Source: Pseudothauera lacus
GTDB lineage: Bacteria > Pseudomonadota > Gammaproteobacteria > Burkholderiales > Rhodocyclaceae
DNA: 64,000 bases
Reading direction: 5' to 3'
NCBI RefSeq assembly: GCF_003034845.1
Contig: NZ_PZKC01000014.1
Span: forward strand, 1 to 64,000
In this document: positions 18,324-27,607 of the stretch, in pieces
How positions within the stretch are numbered: position 1 is the first letter of the stretch
Layout: each line of letters opens with the position of its first letter
Position numbers and translations under genes: made by a program
Notes under the pieces: model-generated
What the model was told of the DNA's origin: nothing
The model's input: the letters and a program-made list of their open reading frames with translations, nothing else
Database searches by the model: none

Positions 18324-18405
18324 GCGCGCCTCCCTGCAGGGGCCGGGCCATCAACACCGGTACGGATCTGCTGCAGCTGTTCGCTCATGGTGGGCGGGCG
18401 CAGGA

Positions 18406-19260
18406 TCAACCCTTGCGGCTCTTGATGTCTTCCTCCAGCTCGGTGAAGGTCGGACGATCGGTGGAGAACAGCACCTTGCGGCCGAACTCGACCGCAACCT
18501 GGGGCGCATAGCCGTTCATGCTGGCGAGCAGCACGACCTTCATGCACTGGTAGATCTTGCCGCCCTCCTCGGCCTTCTGTTCGAGCTGGCCGGCGATCGG
18601 CTGCACGAAGCCATACGACAGGAGAATGCCGAGGAAGGTACCGACGAGGGCGCCGCCGATCATCTTGCCGAGCACCGCGGGCGGCTCGCCCACCGAGCCC
18701 ATCACGTTGACCACCCCCATCACCGCGACGACGATGCCGAAGGCCGGCAGCGCGTCGCCGACCTTGGCGACGATATGGGCCGGGCCATGGGCTTCCTGGT
18801 GGTGAGTCTCGATCTCCATGTCCATCAGGTTCTCGATCTCGAAGGCATTGAGGTTGCCGCCGACCATCATGCGCAGGTAATCGGTGAGGAATTCGACGGC
18901 GTGATGATCCGCCATCACCTTCGGATACTTGGAGAAGATCGGGCTGGACTCGGGGTTGTCGACGTCGTTCTCGATCGACATCAGGCCTTCCTTGCGCACC
19001 TTGGCAAGGATCTCGTAGAGCATCGCCAGCAGATCCATGTACAGCGCGCGGTTGTACATCGATCCCTTCAGCGCCTGCGGCAGCGCCTTCAGCGTCGCCT
19101 TCATGGCACGGCCACTGTTGCCGGCGACGAAGCCGCCGATCATCAGGCCGATGATGGCAACGTACTCGACCGGCACCCACAGCGCCATCAGGCTGCCATG
19201 CAGGGAGTATGTGCCAATCGAGGCAAGCAAAACGATCACGTAACCGACTATCAGTAGCAC
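18406..19260 (-). CDS. motA: flagellar motor stator protein MotA
   Basis: This 284-residue four-helix membrane protein forms the stator proton channel with MotB. The cytoplasmic loop retains the charged block KVRKEGLMSIEND, where the residues equivalent to E. coli Arg90 and Glu98 lie. The helix 3-4 region includes VMGVVNVMGSVGEPPAVLGKM. The start is taken as GTG 19260, preceded by AGGGG, because no ATG lies near the family N-terminus (LLIVGYVIVLLAS). A FliA-type promoter and the flhC terminator lie just upstream. Confidence 0.92.
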   Translation of the reverse strand: MLLIVGYVIVLLASIGTYSLHGSLMALWVPVEYVAIIGLMIGGFVAGNSGRAMKATLKALPQALKGSMYNRALYMDLLAMLYEILAKVRKEGLMSIENDVDNPESSPIFSKYPKVMADHHAVEFLTDYLRMMVGGNLNAFEIENLMDMEIETHHQEAHGPAHIVAKVGDALPAFGIVVAVMGVVNVMGSVGEPPAVLGKMIGGALVGTFLGILLSYGFVQPIAGQLEQKAEEGGKIYQCMKVVLLASMNGYAPQVAVEFGRKVLFSTDRPTFTELEEDIKSRKG

Positions 19261-19315
19261 CTGGTACCCCTGTGTTCCCGCACTTACGGCGACAGCTGGA
19301 GAAAATACTGTGATT

Positions 19316-19342
19316 CTAACGTCGCTGCAAAGGGAAACTTGA
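19316..19342 (-). promoter_or_regulatory. sigma-28 (FliA) promoter upstream of motA
   Basis: On the minus strand TCAAGTTT, 11 bp, then GACGTTAG. The -35 element matches the FliA consensus TAAAGTTT at 7 of 8 positions, the spacing is exact, and the -10 matches GCCGATAA at 5 of 8. It lies about 50 bp upstream of the motA GTG and after the flhC terminator. This supports class III expression of the motAB-che block under FlhDC-activated FliA. Confidence 0.65.
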
Positions 19343-19349
19343 CCGCCCG

Positions 19350-19386
19350 CAGAAAAGAAAAAGGCCGCCTGCTGGCAGGCGGCCTT
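19350..19386 (-). terminator. rho-independent terminator after flhDC
   Basis: On the minus strand AAGGCCGCCTGC and GCAGGCGGCCTT form a perfect 12-bp stem with a 2-nt centre, followed by TTTCTTTTCT. It separates the flhDC transcript from motAB-che, which then needs its own promoter. Confidence 0.9.
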
Positions 19387-19406
19387 GCTGTCCGGGAGGC
19401 GGCAGT

Positions 19407-19961
19407 TCAGGCCGCGACGGCCTTGCGTCCGCGCTTGGCGGCAGCGGCACGCTTGGTCTTGCCGGCGCGCGAAGGCATGTTGCACAGACCGCAGACGAAG
19501 TTCTGCCCCGGGTCGTAGGCGTGGGTGACGTAATGACCGCCGCAGCAGGTGCACGGAGTCGTCTGCAGCAGGTCGGCATCGAAGAAGCGCACCAGCGTCC
19601 ATGCACGGGTCAGGCTGAGCACGGGCTCGACGGCATCGGACTCGATGTGATCGAGGTAGAGGTGATAGGCCTTGAGGATGGAGTCCAGCCCGGCGAGGCC
19701 GGCACGCTCGCTGAAGAAGCGGTAGAAGCCCATGAACAGCGAGGAATGCACGTTGGGCTGCCAGGTCATGAACCAGTCGGTGGAAAACGGCAGCATCCCC
19801 TTGGGGGGGGAAACGCCGCGCACCTCCTTGTAGATCTTCAGCAGGCGCTCACGGCTGAGGCGGGTTTCCGCCTCCAGCATCTGCATGCGCGCGCCCAGAC
19901 GCACCATTTCGACGGCGCGCTGGATGTCCTCGGCTTCCTGGATGATGCTCTTGTTCTTCAT
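19407..19961 (-). CDS. flhC: flagellar master regulator subunit FlhC
   Basis: This 184-residue protein forms the FlhD4C2 activator of class II flagellar genes. The zinc-binding cysteines are visible in CTCCGG and in FVCGLC (about residues 137-160), as in E. coli FlhC. The C-terminus is Lys/Arg/Ala-rich. It starts 13 bp downstream of flhD and ends just before a strong terminator. Confidence 0.94.
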   Translation of the reverse strand: MKNKSIIQEAEDIQRAVEMVRLGARMQMLEAETRLSRERLLKIYKEVRGVSPPKGMLPFSTDWFMTWQPNVHSSLFMGFYRFFSERAGLAGLDSILKAYHLYLDHIESDAVEPVLSLTRAWTLVRFFDADLLQTTPCTCCGGHYVTHAYDPGQNFVCGLCNMPSRAGKTKRAAAAKRGRKAVAA

Positions 19962-19974
19962 TGTTCCACTCCCC

Positions 19975-20292
19975 TCACGCCGATTCTTCGATCGGCCTGG
20001 ATGCGGCGATGATCGCCGCGTGAAGTCCGGAGGTCGCCTCGTCGCGACCCTCGCCGGCCATCAGCCCGGCCAGCAGGCCGTCGTCGAACCGGAAGCGCGG
20101 CAGCAGCAGCTGGCTGCTGGCCATGCGCACCAACTTGGCGGCGGACAGACCGGCAATCAGGTCTGCCACCTCGTCACCCATTCCCAGGCGGTACATGGCC
20201 GTCTCACGATCGCTGCGCAGCATCTGCTGAGCCAGCATGAGGTAGGCCAGGTTCAGTTCGCGAATTTCCGCCTGAAAATCGGGGCGTTCCAT
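19975..20292 (-). CDS. flhD: flagellar master regulator subunit FlhD
   Basis: This 105-residue protein begins MERPDFQAEIRELNLAYLMLAQQML, matching the FlhD N-terminal helix, with MYRLGMGDEVADLIAGL following. ATG 20292 is preceded by GGGAG at a good distance and is preferred over a TTG eight codons upstream. It heads the motility block, and its regulation probably sits in the AT-richer stretch upstream. Confidence 0.92.
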   Translation of the reverse strand: MERPDFQAEIRELNLAYLMLAQQMLRSDRETAMYRLGMGDEVADLIAGLSAAKLVRMASSQLLLPRFRFDDGLLAGLMAGEGRDEATSGLHAAIIAASRPIEESA

Positions 20293-20571
20293 ATTTCTGC
20301 TCCCATTCAGGGACAAGCTACTCGAAGTTAAAGTGAATTATGAAGAATTGCCAGTAAACCGCACGTCGGCATTCACTGCAACATACAGTAGCAAAAAGAC
20401 CACATTGAATGTAAGAGATTCGCTTACGAGCGAGAGGCGGGACAACCTGTCAACGACCCTCCGCCTGCATTTCTTTAGTTCTTTTTTTGCCAGACTAGTC
20501 CAAACCTGCCGTCAACGACATGTCGACGCGCGCCCTGCGCCGGCGCGCCGGAGAAAACTGTTGCAAAAAAC
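20293..20571 (-). promoter_or_regulatory. flhD upstream control region
   Basis: This non-coding stretch of about 280 bp is clearly AT-richer than the surrounding genes, as expected for a master-regulator promoter with several inputs. On the minus strand there is a TTGACA about 170 bp above the start, but with only poor -10 candidates at normal spacing. A weaker pair (TTGCAG, 17 bp, TTTACT) lies closer to flhD. I cannot assign a start site with confidence. Confidence 0.4.
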
Positions 20572-22290
20572 CTACAGAACGAGCGCCTCCGCGGCACACG
20601 GGCGGCTGAAATGGAAACCCTGGAAGAAATCGCAGCCCGCCGCACGCAGCACATCGGCCTGTGCCGCACTCTCCACACCTTCGGCGACGGTGCTCATGCC
20701 CAGACTGCCGGCCAGCGCAATGATGGCGCGCACGATGGCCACATCGCGGCTGTCGCCGCCGAGGTCGCGAACGAAGGACTTGTCGATCTTGATGATGTCG
20801 ATGGGCAGCCGCTTCAGGTAGGACAGCGAGGAATAACCGGTACCGAAGTCGTCCACCGCCACCCTCACACCCATGTTCTTCAACGCACGGAGCATGCCGA
20901 CGGCGGACTCGACGTCGTTCATCAGCGAGCTCTCGGTGATCTCCAGCACCAACTGGGCAGGCGCCAGTCCGCTGTCGTGAAGGGCGCGGCTGACCGTCTC
21001 CAGCAGCCGCGGCTGGGAGAACTGCACCGCCGAGACATTCACCGACACCCGCAGGTCCAGCCCCTGATCCGCCCACAGACGCCCCTGGCGTGCGGCCTCG
21101 CCGAGCACCCAGGCGCCGACTTCGCCGATCAGGCCGCTTTCGTCGGCGAGCGGGATGAAGCGATCCGGCGACAGACGCCCAAGATGCGGGTGGCGCCAGC
21201 GCACCAGCGCCTCGACACCGCGGATGTCAGCACCGGCAGCAGCAACCACGGGCTGGTACTCGAGGAACAACTCGCTACGTTCCACCGCGTGGCGCAGATC
21301 GGCCTCAAGGGCGAGGCGCTCGGCCGAGGCCGCATTCATGGTGCGCTCGAAGAACCGCAGGCCGTTGCCACCGCTGCGCTTGACCTGGCCAGTGGCGGTT
21401 TCGGCGTTCATCAGCAGTTCGTGCACCGCTCGCCCGTCGCCCGGCAGCATGGCAATGCCGACGCTCGCAGTGAGGAAGAGCTCGATGTGCTGCTTGAGGA
21501 AGGGGCGTTCGAAACTATGGACGATCCAGCGCGCCACCAGTTCGGCCTCGCCACGCTCGACCACCGCCGGCAGGAAGACGCCAAACTTGTCGCCACCGAG
21601 GCGGGCGAGCATCACCTCCACAGCCAGCCCGGCGCGCAGGCGCTCACCGACCTGACGCAACAGGGCATTGCCGGTGTCATACCCGAAGCTAGCGTTGATG
21701 CGCAGGAAGCGGTCGAGATCGACCACCATCACCACCCCCGCCGGCGTGCGCCCGCGCTCCCGGGCATGGGCAATGGCCGCCTCCACCCGCGCGCAGAAGG
21801 ACTGGTGGTTGGGCAGCGCGGAGAGGCCGTCGAAAAAGGCCAGTTGCTCGATGCGGCTGTCGGCCTGACGGACGGCACGGCGTGCCAGCGCGCCGCGCAG
21901 CTCGCGGCCGATCACCGGCACCAGGCGTTCGTAGTCGCCTTTGGCGATGAAGTCGTCCACGCCGTCGTACATCGCCGATACCGCCTGACGGTCGGAGATG
22001 CGCCCGGAGTGAATGATGAAGGGCACGTCGCGCCCGCTGCGCTTGAGCACTTCGAGCGCGGCGAGGGCATCGAAACCGGGCATGTCGTGATCGGAAAGGA
22101 CGATGTCCCAGTCGTCGGAGGCCAGCGCCGCAGCCATGTCGAGCGCGCTGTCGACGCGGCGGCAGTACATCGGCAGGCCGCGGCGGGCGAGCTCGGCACG
22201 CAGCAGGTAGGCGTCGTCCTCGGAATCGTCGACGATCAGCGCACGCACCGGCACCATGTCCTGTTCGTCATCGCAGGCTGTCGCGCGCAT
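20572..22290 (-). CDS. receiver-GGDEF-EAL c-di-GMP signalling protein
   Basis: This 572-residue protein has an N-terminal receiver (about 15-135; ALIVDDSEDD, phosphoacceptor in IVLSDHDMPG), a GGDEF domain (about 155-310) and a C-terminal EAL domain (about 325-565). The GGDEF signature is changed to GGDKF, with no RxxD inhibitory site before it, so cyclase activity is doubtful. The EAL domain keeps its key blocks: EALVRW, EITESSLM, DDFGTGYSS, KIDKSF and AEGVE. It is therefore probably a phosphodiesterase whose degenerate GGDEF may regulate it. Its start overlaps the stop of the upstream HDOD gene by one base (TGATG). It lies directly upstream of flhD in the same orientation. Confidence 0.9.
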   Translation of the reverse strand: MRATACDDEQDMVPVRALIVDDSEDDAYLLRAELARRGLPMYCRRVDSALDMAAALASDDWDIVLSDHDMPGFDALAALEVLKRSGRDVPFIIHSGRISDRQAVSAMYDGVDDFIAKGDYERLVPVIGRELRGALARRAVRQADSRIEQLAFFDGLSALPNHQSFCARVEAAIAHARERGRTPAGVVMVVDLDRFLRINASFGYDTGNALLRQVGERLRAGLAVEVMLARLGGDKFGVFLPAVVERGEAELVARWIVHSFERPFLKQHIELFLTASVGIAMLPGDGRAVHELLMNAETATGQVKRSGGNGLRFFERTMNAASAERLALEADLRHAVERSELFLEYQPVVAAAGADIRGVEALVRWRHPHLGRLSPDRFIPLADESGLIGEVGAWVLGEAARQGRLWADQGLDLRVSVNVSAVQFSQPRLLETVSRALHDSGLAPAQLVLEITESSLMNDVESAVGMLRALKNMGVRVAVDDFGTGYSSLSYLKRLPIDIIKIDKSFVRDLGGDSRDVAIVRAIIALAGSLGMSTVAEGVESAAQADVLRAAGCDFFQGFHFSRPCAAEALVL

Positions 22291-24272
22291 CAGCTGCGGG
22301 CTCCGCCAGCGGCGTGCTGAACCGTGATGACGCGGTTACGCCCTTGCTGCTTGGCGCGGTAGGCGCCCTGGTCGGCACGCTTGATGAGCGCATCGAGATC
22401 GACCATTTCCGCCTCGCGCATCGCCACCCCGACGCTGATGCTCAGGCGCAGGTGTTCGCCCGCAACGACCCTGTGCAGGGCATCGACCGCGGCGCGCAGG
22501 CGCTCGCCGCACACCAGTGCGGCATTGAGCTCGGTTTCCGGGCAGATCACCAGGAACTCGTCGCCGCCGGTGCGGCAGATCACGTCCTGGCCGCGCAGCG
22601 CACTGCGCAGGGCGTCGGCGATCGCCCGCAGCACCTCGTCGCCGGCGTCGTGACCGTGCCTGTCGTTGATCTGCTTGAAATCGTCGAGATCGATCACCAT
22701 GCACGATAACGGCCGCCCGCTGCGGGTGGCCGCCTGCCATTCCTGCTGCATGCGGTCGATGGCGTAGCGGCGGTTGGGAAAACCGGTCAGCGCATCGGTG
22801 AGGGCGACCTCCTGGAGGCGGCGGTTGCTCACCGCCAGTTCGGCGGCGAAATGGCGGATCTCCTCGCGGTCGCGTTCGAGCTCCTGCTGCAGGCGCACCA
22901 CGCGCAGGCCGGCACGCAGCCGGGCGGAAAGCAGGCGCGGCTTGAGCGGCTTGCCGAGAAAGTCGTCCACCCCGGCCTCGAAGGCCTCGATGAGGCGCTC
23001 GTCCTCCTCGTGCTCGGTGAGCAGCAGGATGTAGATGCCGCGACCGACGCGGGTTGCGCGCAGCGCGCGGATCAGCTCCATGCCGTCCATCTGTGGCATG
23101 GCCCAGTCCACCAGCATGATATGCGGCTGCATCTCAAGGGCGCGCTCCAGTCCGGCACGGCCATCGGCGGCCTCGCAGACACGCTGGCCGGCCTCCGCTA
23201 GAAGGCCGATGAGCTGCGCGCGCAGGGCGGCATCGTCCTCGACCACGAGGATGCGCAGCTCCTCCGCCGCGGCCGGCGCTGCAGCAGATTTGTGCACCGG
23301 CTCGGCATCGCTGCACGGTTGCGGCACAGCCACCGGCGGTGCCGCAGCGGCCTCGCCACTGCCCAGCAGGGCAGCGAAGTCCGGCGGCGCGGCGTGGCGC
23401 AACTGCAGGCTGTCGCACCATTCCACCCACTGGCGGGCGACCTGCTCGCAGACATTGACGAGTTCGCCGGGCACCAGATCGAGGCGCTTCGCGCCCGCAC
23501 ACAAGGCGGCGAACAACTGCGCGTGGTCGGCCGCAGCAGCCATGCACAGCTCGGCAATCTGCGTCGCCAAGGCCAGCAAATGCACCAGCACGTAGTCACG
23601 CGAACCAGGCAGGCTGCCGCTGCGCTCGGGAGTCTCGTGCAGCCGCACGGCATCGACCAGCAGCCCCGGCAAGCCCCAGTCGAGCAGCATCGCCGCGCCG
23701 AGGTCAAGGTGGGTCATCGCAAAGGCGCGGTGTTCGAGATCGCTGAGACGCAGCTCGGGATAGCGGCGCTGCTCGCTGAGCACCTGGGCATAGTCGCCGG
23801 GGTAGAGGGTGGCCAGCGCCAGTTCACCGACACGGGCGAGCAGACCGACGCTGAACAGCTCGTCGGGGGCGCCGGCGCGCTTGCGCTGGGCGAGCACCTG
23901 CATGGCCAGCGCAATCGCCAGCGACCCGGCCCAGAAGGCCTGGTAGTCGAAACCGTGGCAACTGCCCTTGCGATGGTCGGAGAGCAGCGAGAAGCCCAGG
24001 GCCATGGTGCGCACCGCCGGCAGGCCGAGCACCATCAGCGCTTCCTGGACCGACACCACCGGGCGGCGGGTCATCGCCACGATGCCGTTGGCGGCCTTCA
24101 CCAGGCGCCCGACGAAAGCCGGATCGCTGCGGATGACGCGGGTCAGCTCGGCCATCGAGACGTCGTCCTGCTGGGTCAGACGCATGATGGCAAGCGCCAC
24201 ACCGCGCGGCGAGGGCAGATCGCCCGAGGCCTTGAGCTGCTCGAATCGCGTGCTGTCCAGTCTGTGGATCAT
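22290..24272 (-). CDS. HDOD-receiver-GGDEF diguanylate cyclase
   Basis: This roughly 660-residue protein has an N-terminal HDOD domain (about 1-290), a receiver (about 340-460; VVEDDAALRAQ, phosphoacceptor in MLVDWAMPQMDG) and a C-terminal GGDEF domain. The active-site motif TGGDEF is intact and is preceded by RGQD at the spacing of the RxxD inhibitory site, so it should make c-di-GMP and be product-inhibited. The start is uncertain: ATG 24272 gives MIHRLDSTRFEQLK, which fits the HDOD family, but ATG 24296 is possible and neither has a strong ribosome binding site. It is divergent from the Nudix gene and translationally coupled to the EAL protein. Confidence 0.88.
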   Translation of the reverse strand: MIHRLDSTRFEQLKASGDLPSPRGVALAIMRLTQQDDVSMAELTRVIRSDPAFVGRLVKAANGIVAMTRRPVVSVQEALMVLGLPAVRTMALGFSLLSDHRKGSCHGFDYQAFWAGSLAIALAMQVLAQRKRAGAPDELFSVGLLARVGELALATLYPGDYAQVLSEQRRYPELRLSDLEHRAFAMTHLDLGAAMLLDWGLPGLLVDAVRLHETPERSGSLPGSRDYVLVHLLALATQIAELCMAAAADHAQLFAALCAGAKRLDLVPGELVNVCEQVARQWVEWCDSLQLRHAAPPDFAALLGSGEAAAAPPVAVPQPCSDAEPVHKSAAAPAAAEELRILVVEDDAALRAQLIGLLAEAGQRVCEAADGRAGLERALEMQPHIMLVDWAMPQMDGMELIRALRATRVGRGIYILLLTEHEEDERLIEAFEAGVDDFLGKPLKPRLLSARLRAGLRVVRLQQELERDREEIRHFAAELAVSNRRLQEVALTDALTGFPNRRYAIDRMQQEWQAATRSGRPLSCMVIDLDDFKQINDRHGHDAGDEVLRAIADALRSALRGQDVICRTGGDEFLVICPETELNAALVCGERLRAAVDALHRVVAGEHLRLSISVGVAMREAEMVDLDALIKRADQGAYRAKQQGRNRVITVQHAAGGARS

Positions 24273-24438
24273 CGTGCTGCAGGCACCCATCGCCATCGCG
24301 GCACAGGTGTGTGCCGCACGATCGCGGACTTTACCCCGCCGCGGTGTCAACTGTCACCCTCGCGAGCGTGCCGCAGCAGCGCCACAGGGGGGCAAATGCG
24401 GGCTAGAATTCGCCGTTCCGACGCCCCCAGCGAATGCA

Positions 24439-24996
24439 ATGAACTTCTGCTCCAGTTGTGGCGCTCCGGTCGAACTGCGCGTTCCGCCCGGTGACACCCT
24501 GCCCCGCCACGTCTGCCCGGCCTGCGGCAGCATCCACTACCAGAACCCCAAGGTGGTGGTCGGTGCACTGGCCGAATGGGAAGGGCGCATCCTGCTCTGC
24601 CGGCGCGCCATCGAACCGCGTCTGGGACGTTGGACGCTGCCCGCCGGCTTCATGGAAAACCGCGAAACCACCGCCGAGGCGGCCGCCCGCGAGACACTTG
24701 AGGAAGCCTGCGCACGCATTGCGGTGGGCGAGCTATATACGCTCTTCGACATCCCCCACATCAGCCAGATCCATATCGTCTACCGCGCCCGCCTGCTCGA
24801 TCTCGACTTTGCCCCCGGCGAGGAATCGCTCGAGGTGGCGCTGTTCGACGAGGACGAGATCCCCTGGGCGGATATCGCCTTCCGCTCCATCGACCTCACC
24901 CTGCGCCACTACTATGCCGACCGCCGGCGCGGCGACTGGGCCTTGCACACCGGCAGCATCCACCCCCCCGGCGGCGCGGAGAGCCACGTTGACTGA
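24439..24996 (+). CDS. Nudix hydrolase with N-terminal zinc ribbon
   Basis: This 185-residue protein starts with a CxxC...CxxC zinc ribbon (MNFCSSCGAPV and HVCPACGS), followed by a Nudix domain with the complete box GFMENRETTAEAAARETLEE. Such proteins hydrolyse nucleoside diphosphate derivatives such as NADH or ADP-ribose; the substrate cannot be read from the sequence. The stop overlaps the start of the ABC transporter ATPase by 8 bp, so it is likely the first gene of the purine uptake operon. Confidence 0.88.
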   Translation: MNFCSSCGAPVELRVPPGDTLPRHVCPACGSIHYQNPKVVVGALAEWEGRILLCRRAIEPRLGRWTLPAGFMENRETTAEAAARETLEEACARIAVGELYTLFDIPHISQIHIVYRARLLDLDFAPGEESLEVALFDEDEIPWADIAFRSIDLTLRHYYADRRRGDWALHTGSIHPPGGAESHVD

Positions 24997-26548
24997 AGCC
25001 AGTGCCGCAGTACGCCTGCGCCTGCAGGGCATCCGCAAGGTCTATCCGGGCGTGGTCGCCAACGACGACATCGACCTCAGCGTCAGCGCCGGCGAGATCC
25101 ACGCCGTGCTCGGCGAGAACGGCGCCGGCAAGTCGACGCTGATGAAGATGATCTACGGCGTCAGCCGCCCGAGCGCCGGCGAGATCCACTGGGAGGGCCG
25201 GCGCGTGGACATCGCCAGTCCGGCGCAGGCCCGCGCCCTCGGCATAGGCATGGTGTTCCAGCACTTCTCGCTCTTCGAGACCCTCACGGTGACCGAGAAC
25301 GTCGCCCTCGCACTGCCCGACAAGCCCGCGCTCGACGAGCTTGCAAGCCGCATCGAGGCAGTCTCTGCACGCTACGGCCTGCCGGTCGATCCGCGCCGCC
25401 ACGTCCACGCCCTGTCGGTGGGCGAACGCCAGCGCGTCGAGATCATCCGCTGCCTGCTGCAGGATCCGAAGCTGCTGATCATGGACGAACCGACCTCGGT
25501 GCTCACCCCGCCGGCGGTGCGCAAGCTCTTCGACACCCTGCGCCAGCTCGCCGCGGAAGGTTGCTCCATCCTCTACATCAGCCACAAGCTCGACGAGATC
25601 CAGGCGCTCTGCCATACCGCCACCGTGCTGCGCGGCGGGCGCGTCAGCGGGCACTGCCGCCCAGCCGAGGAAACCCCGCAGTCAATGGCGCGCCTGATGA
25701 TCGGCGGCGAACTGCCGGTGTGCGAGCACAGCCCCGCCGACGGCAGGGGCGAACTGCGCCTGCGCCTGGCCGGACTGTCGCACGCCAGCGCCGACCCCTT
25801 CGGCACCGACCTGCGCGACATCCACCTCGACGTCCATGCCGGCGAGATCGTCGGCATTGCCGGGGTCTCCGGCAACGGCCAGCAGGAACTGCTGCAGGCC
25901 ATCTCCGGCGAGGAGACCATTGCCGAGAAGTTCCCCGTGCAGATCTGCGGCGTCGAGGCCGGCCGCCTCAACGCCGCCCGCCGCCGGCGCCTCGGGCTCT
26001 GCTTCGTCCCCGAGGAGCGCCTCGGGCGCGGCGCCGTGCCGTCGATGTCGCTGGCCGACAACGCCGTGCTCACCGCCGCGCGCAACGCCGCACTGGTGCG
26101 CGGCGGTTTTCTCGCCTACACCCGCGCGCGGCGCTTCGCCAGCGAGTGCATCGAGCGCTTCAACGTCAGGTGTGGCGGCCCGCAGGCGGTGGCGCGCTCG
26201 CTCTCCGGCGGCAACCTGCAGAAATTCATCATCGGCCGCGAGATCCTCCAGACCCCCAGGCTGCTGGTCTGCGCCCAGCCCACCTGGGGCGTGGACGTGG
26301 GCGCAGCGGCCTTCATCCGCCAGGCCATCATCGATCTGCGCAACCGCGGCTGCGCGGTGCTGGTGATCTCCGAGGAGCTCGACGAGCTGTTCGAGATCTG
26401 CGACCGCATCGCCGTGCTCGCCAAGGGCCGCCTGTCGCCCGTGCGCCCGATCGGCGAGACCAGCATCGAGGACATCGGCGTGTGGATGAGCGGGATGTGG
26501 CCGGGGGCGGAAGGCAGCGGCGGGGAGGACGATCGTGCTGCGGCTTGA
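24989..26548 (+). CDS. nucleoside/purine ABC transporter, ATP-binding protein (YufO-like)
   Basis: This 519-residue protein has two ABC domains in tandem. The first has Walker A GENGAGKST, signature LSVGERQR and Walker B LLIMDEPTSVL. The second has a degenerate Walker A (GVSGNGQQE) and signature LSGGNLQK, the pattern of the ribose/nucleoside-type importers. The start is taken as TTG 24989, with GGAGAG upstream, because no ATG or GTG precedes the conserved LRLQGIRKVYPGV. It overlaps the Nudix gene by 8 bp and the next permease gene by 14 bp. Confidence 0.9.
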   Translation: MTEASAAVRLRLQGIRKVYPGVVANDDIDLSVSAGEIHAVLGENGAGKSTLMKMIYGVSRPSAGEIHWEGRRVDIASPAQARALGIGMVFQHFSLFETLTVTENVALALPDKPALDELASRIEAVSARYGLPVDPRRHVHALSVGERQRVEIIRCLLQDPKLLIMDEPTSVLTPPAVRKLFDTLRQLAAEGCSILYISHKLDEIQALCHTATVLRGGRVSGHCRPAEETPQSMARLMIGGELPVCEHSPADGRGELRLRLAGLSHASADPFGTDLRDIHLDVHAGEIVGIAGVSGNGQQELLQAISGEETIAEKFPVQICGVEAGRLNAARRRRLGLCFVPEERLGRGAVPSMSLADNAVLTAARNAALVRGGFLAYTRARRFASECIERFNVRCGGPQAVARSLSGGNLQKFIIGREILQTPRLLVCAQPTWGVDVGAAAFIRQAIIDLRNRGCAVLVISEELDELFEICDRIAVLAKGRLSPVRPIGETSIEDIGVWMSGMWPGAEGSGGEDDRAAA

Positions 26549-27599
26549 ACCCCGTACCGAGGCCTCGCGCTTGATGCAGTGGTGCTCGCCGCTGCTCGCC
26601 GCCACCCTCACCCTGCTCGCCGGACTGGCGATCTTCTGGCTCCTCGACAAGGACCCCCTCGAAGGCCTGCACTACTTCCTGATCAGTCCGGTGAAGGATC
26701 TCTACGGCGTCTCCGAGCTGCTCCTCAAGGCCACCCCGCTGATGCTCTGCGCCATCGGCCTGGCGGTGGGCTTTCGCGCCAATGTGTGGAACATCGGCGC
26801 CGAAGGCCAGTTCATGCTCGGCGCCGTCGGTGCCAGCGGCGTGGCACTGTATTTCGCCGAATCGGACAGCGCCCTGATCCTGCCCGCAATGCTGCTCGCG
26901 GGCGCCCTTGCCGGGGCGCTGTGGGCGGCCATACCGGCCTTTCTGCGCACCCGCTTCAGTGCCAACGAGATCCTCGTCTCGCTGATGCTGGTGTATGTCG
27001 CCCAGCTCTTCGTATCCTGGCTGGTGTTCGGCCCCTGGCGGGATCCGATGGGCTTCGGCTTTCCGCAGACGGCGATGTTCCACGACGCCGCGCTGCTGCC
27101 CACGCTGCTCGACGGCACGCGCCTGCATCTGGGCTTCGTCTTCGCGCTCGGCGCACTGGCGCTCGGCTACGTGTTCATGAACCGCAGCTACACCGGCTTC
27201 AAGATGCGCGTCGCCGGTGAGGCCGCGGAGGCCGCGCGCTACGCCGGCTTCTCCGCCCGCCGGGTGATCTGGATCGGCCTGCTCAGCGGCGGCGCGGCCG
27301 CCGGCGTGGCGGGAATGGCGGAAGTTGCCGGGCCGATGGGGCAGCTCACCGACAAGCTCAACTTCGGCTACGGCTTTGCCGCCATCATCGTCGCCTTCGT
27401 CGGCCGCCTGCACGCCTTCGGCATTCTCCTCGCCAGCCTGCTGATGGCCCTGCTCTATATCGGCGGCGAGCAGGCGCAGCAGTACATGAACCTGCCGAGC
27501 TCGATCTCCATGGTCTTCCAGGGCCTGCTGCTGTTCTTCCTGCTCGGCTCGGACGTCTTCATCCACTACCGGCTGCGCATCGGCCGGGCGCGGGCATAG
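26535..27599 (+). CDS. nucleoside/purine ABC transporter, permease (YufP-like)
   Basis: This 354-residue polytopic membrane protein belongs to the BPD_transp_2 permease family, with about eight to ten hydrophobic segments and the conserved GLAVGFRANVWNIGAEGQF block near residue 75. It starts with GTG inside the end of the ATPase gene. It pairs with the following permease to form the channel of a BMP-type nucleoside importer. Confidence 0.9.
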   Translation: MLRLEPRTEASRLMQWCSPLLAATLTLLAGLAIFWLLDKDPLEGLHYFLISPVKDLYGVSELLLKATPLMLCAIGLAVGFRANVWNIGAEGQFMLGAVGASGVALYFAESDSALILPAMLLAGALAGALWAAIPAFLRTRFSANEILVSLMLVYVAQLFVSWLVFGPWRDPMGFGFPQTAMFHDAALLPTLLDGTRLHLGFVFALGALALGYVFMNRSYTGFKMRVAGEAAEAARYAGFSARRVIWIGLLSGGAAAGVAGMAEVAGPMGQLTDKLNFGYGFAAIIVAFVGRLHAFGILLASLLMALLYIGGEQAQQYMNLPSSISMVFQGLLLFFLLGSDVFIHYRLRIGRARA

Positions 27600-27607
27600 G
27601 AGGAGCG

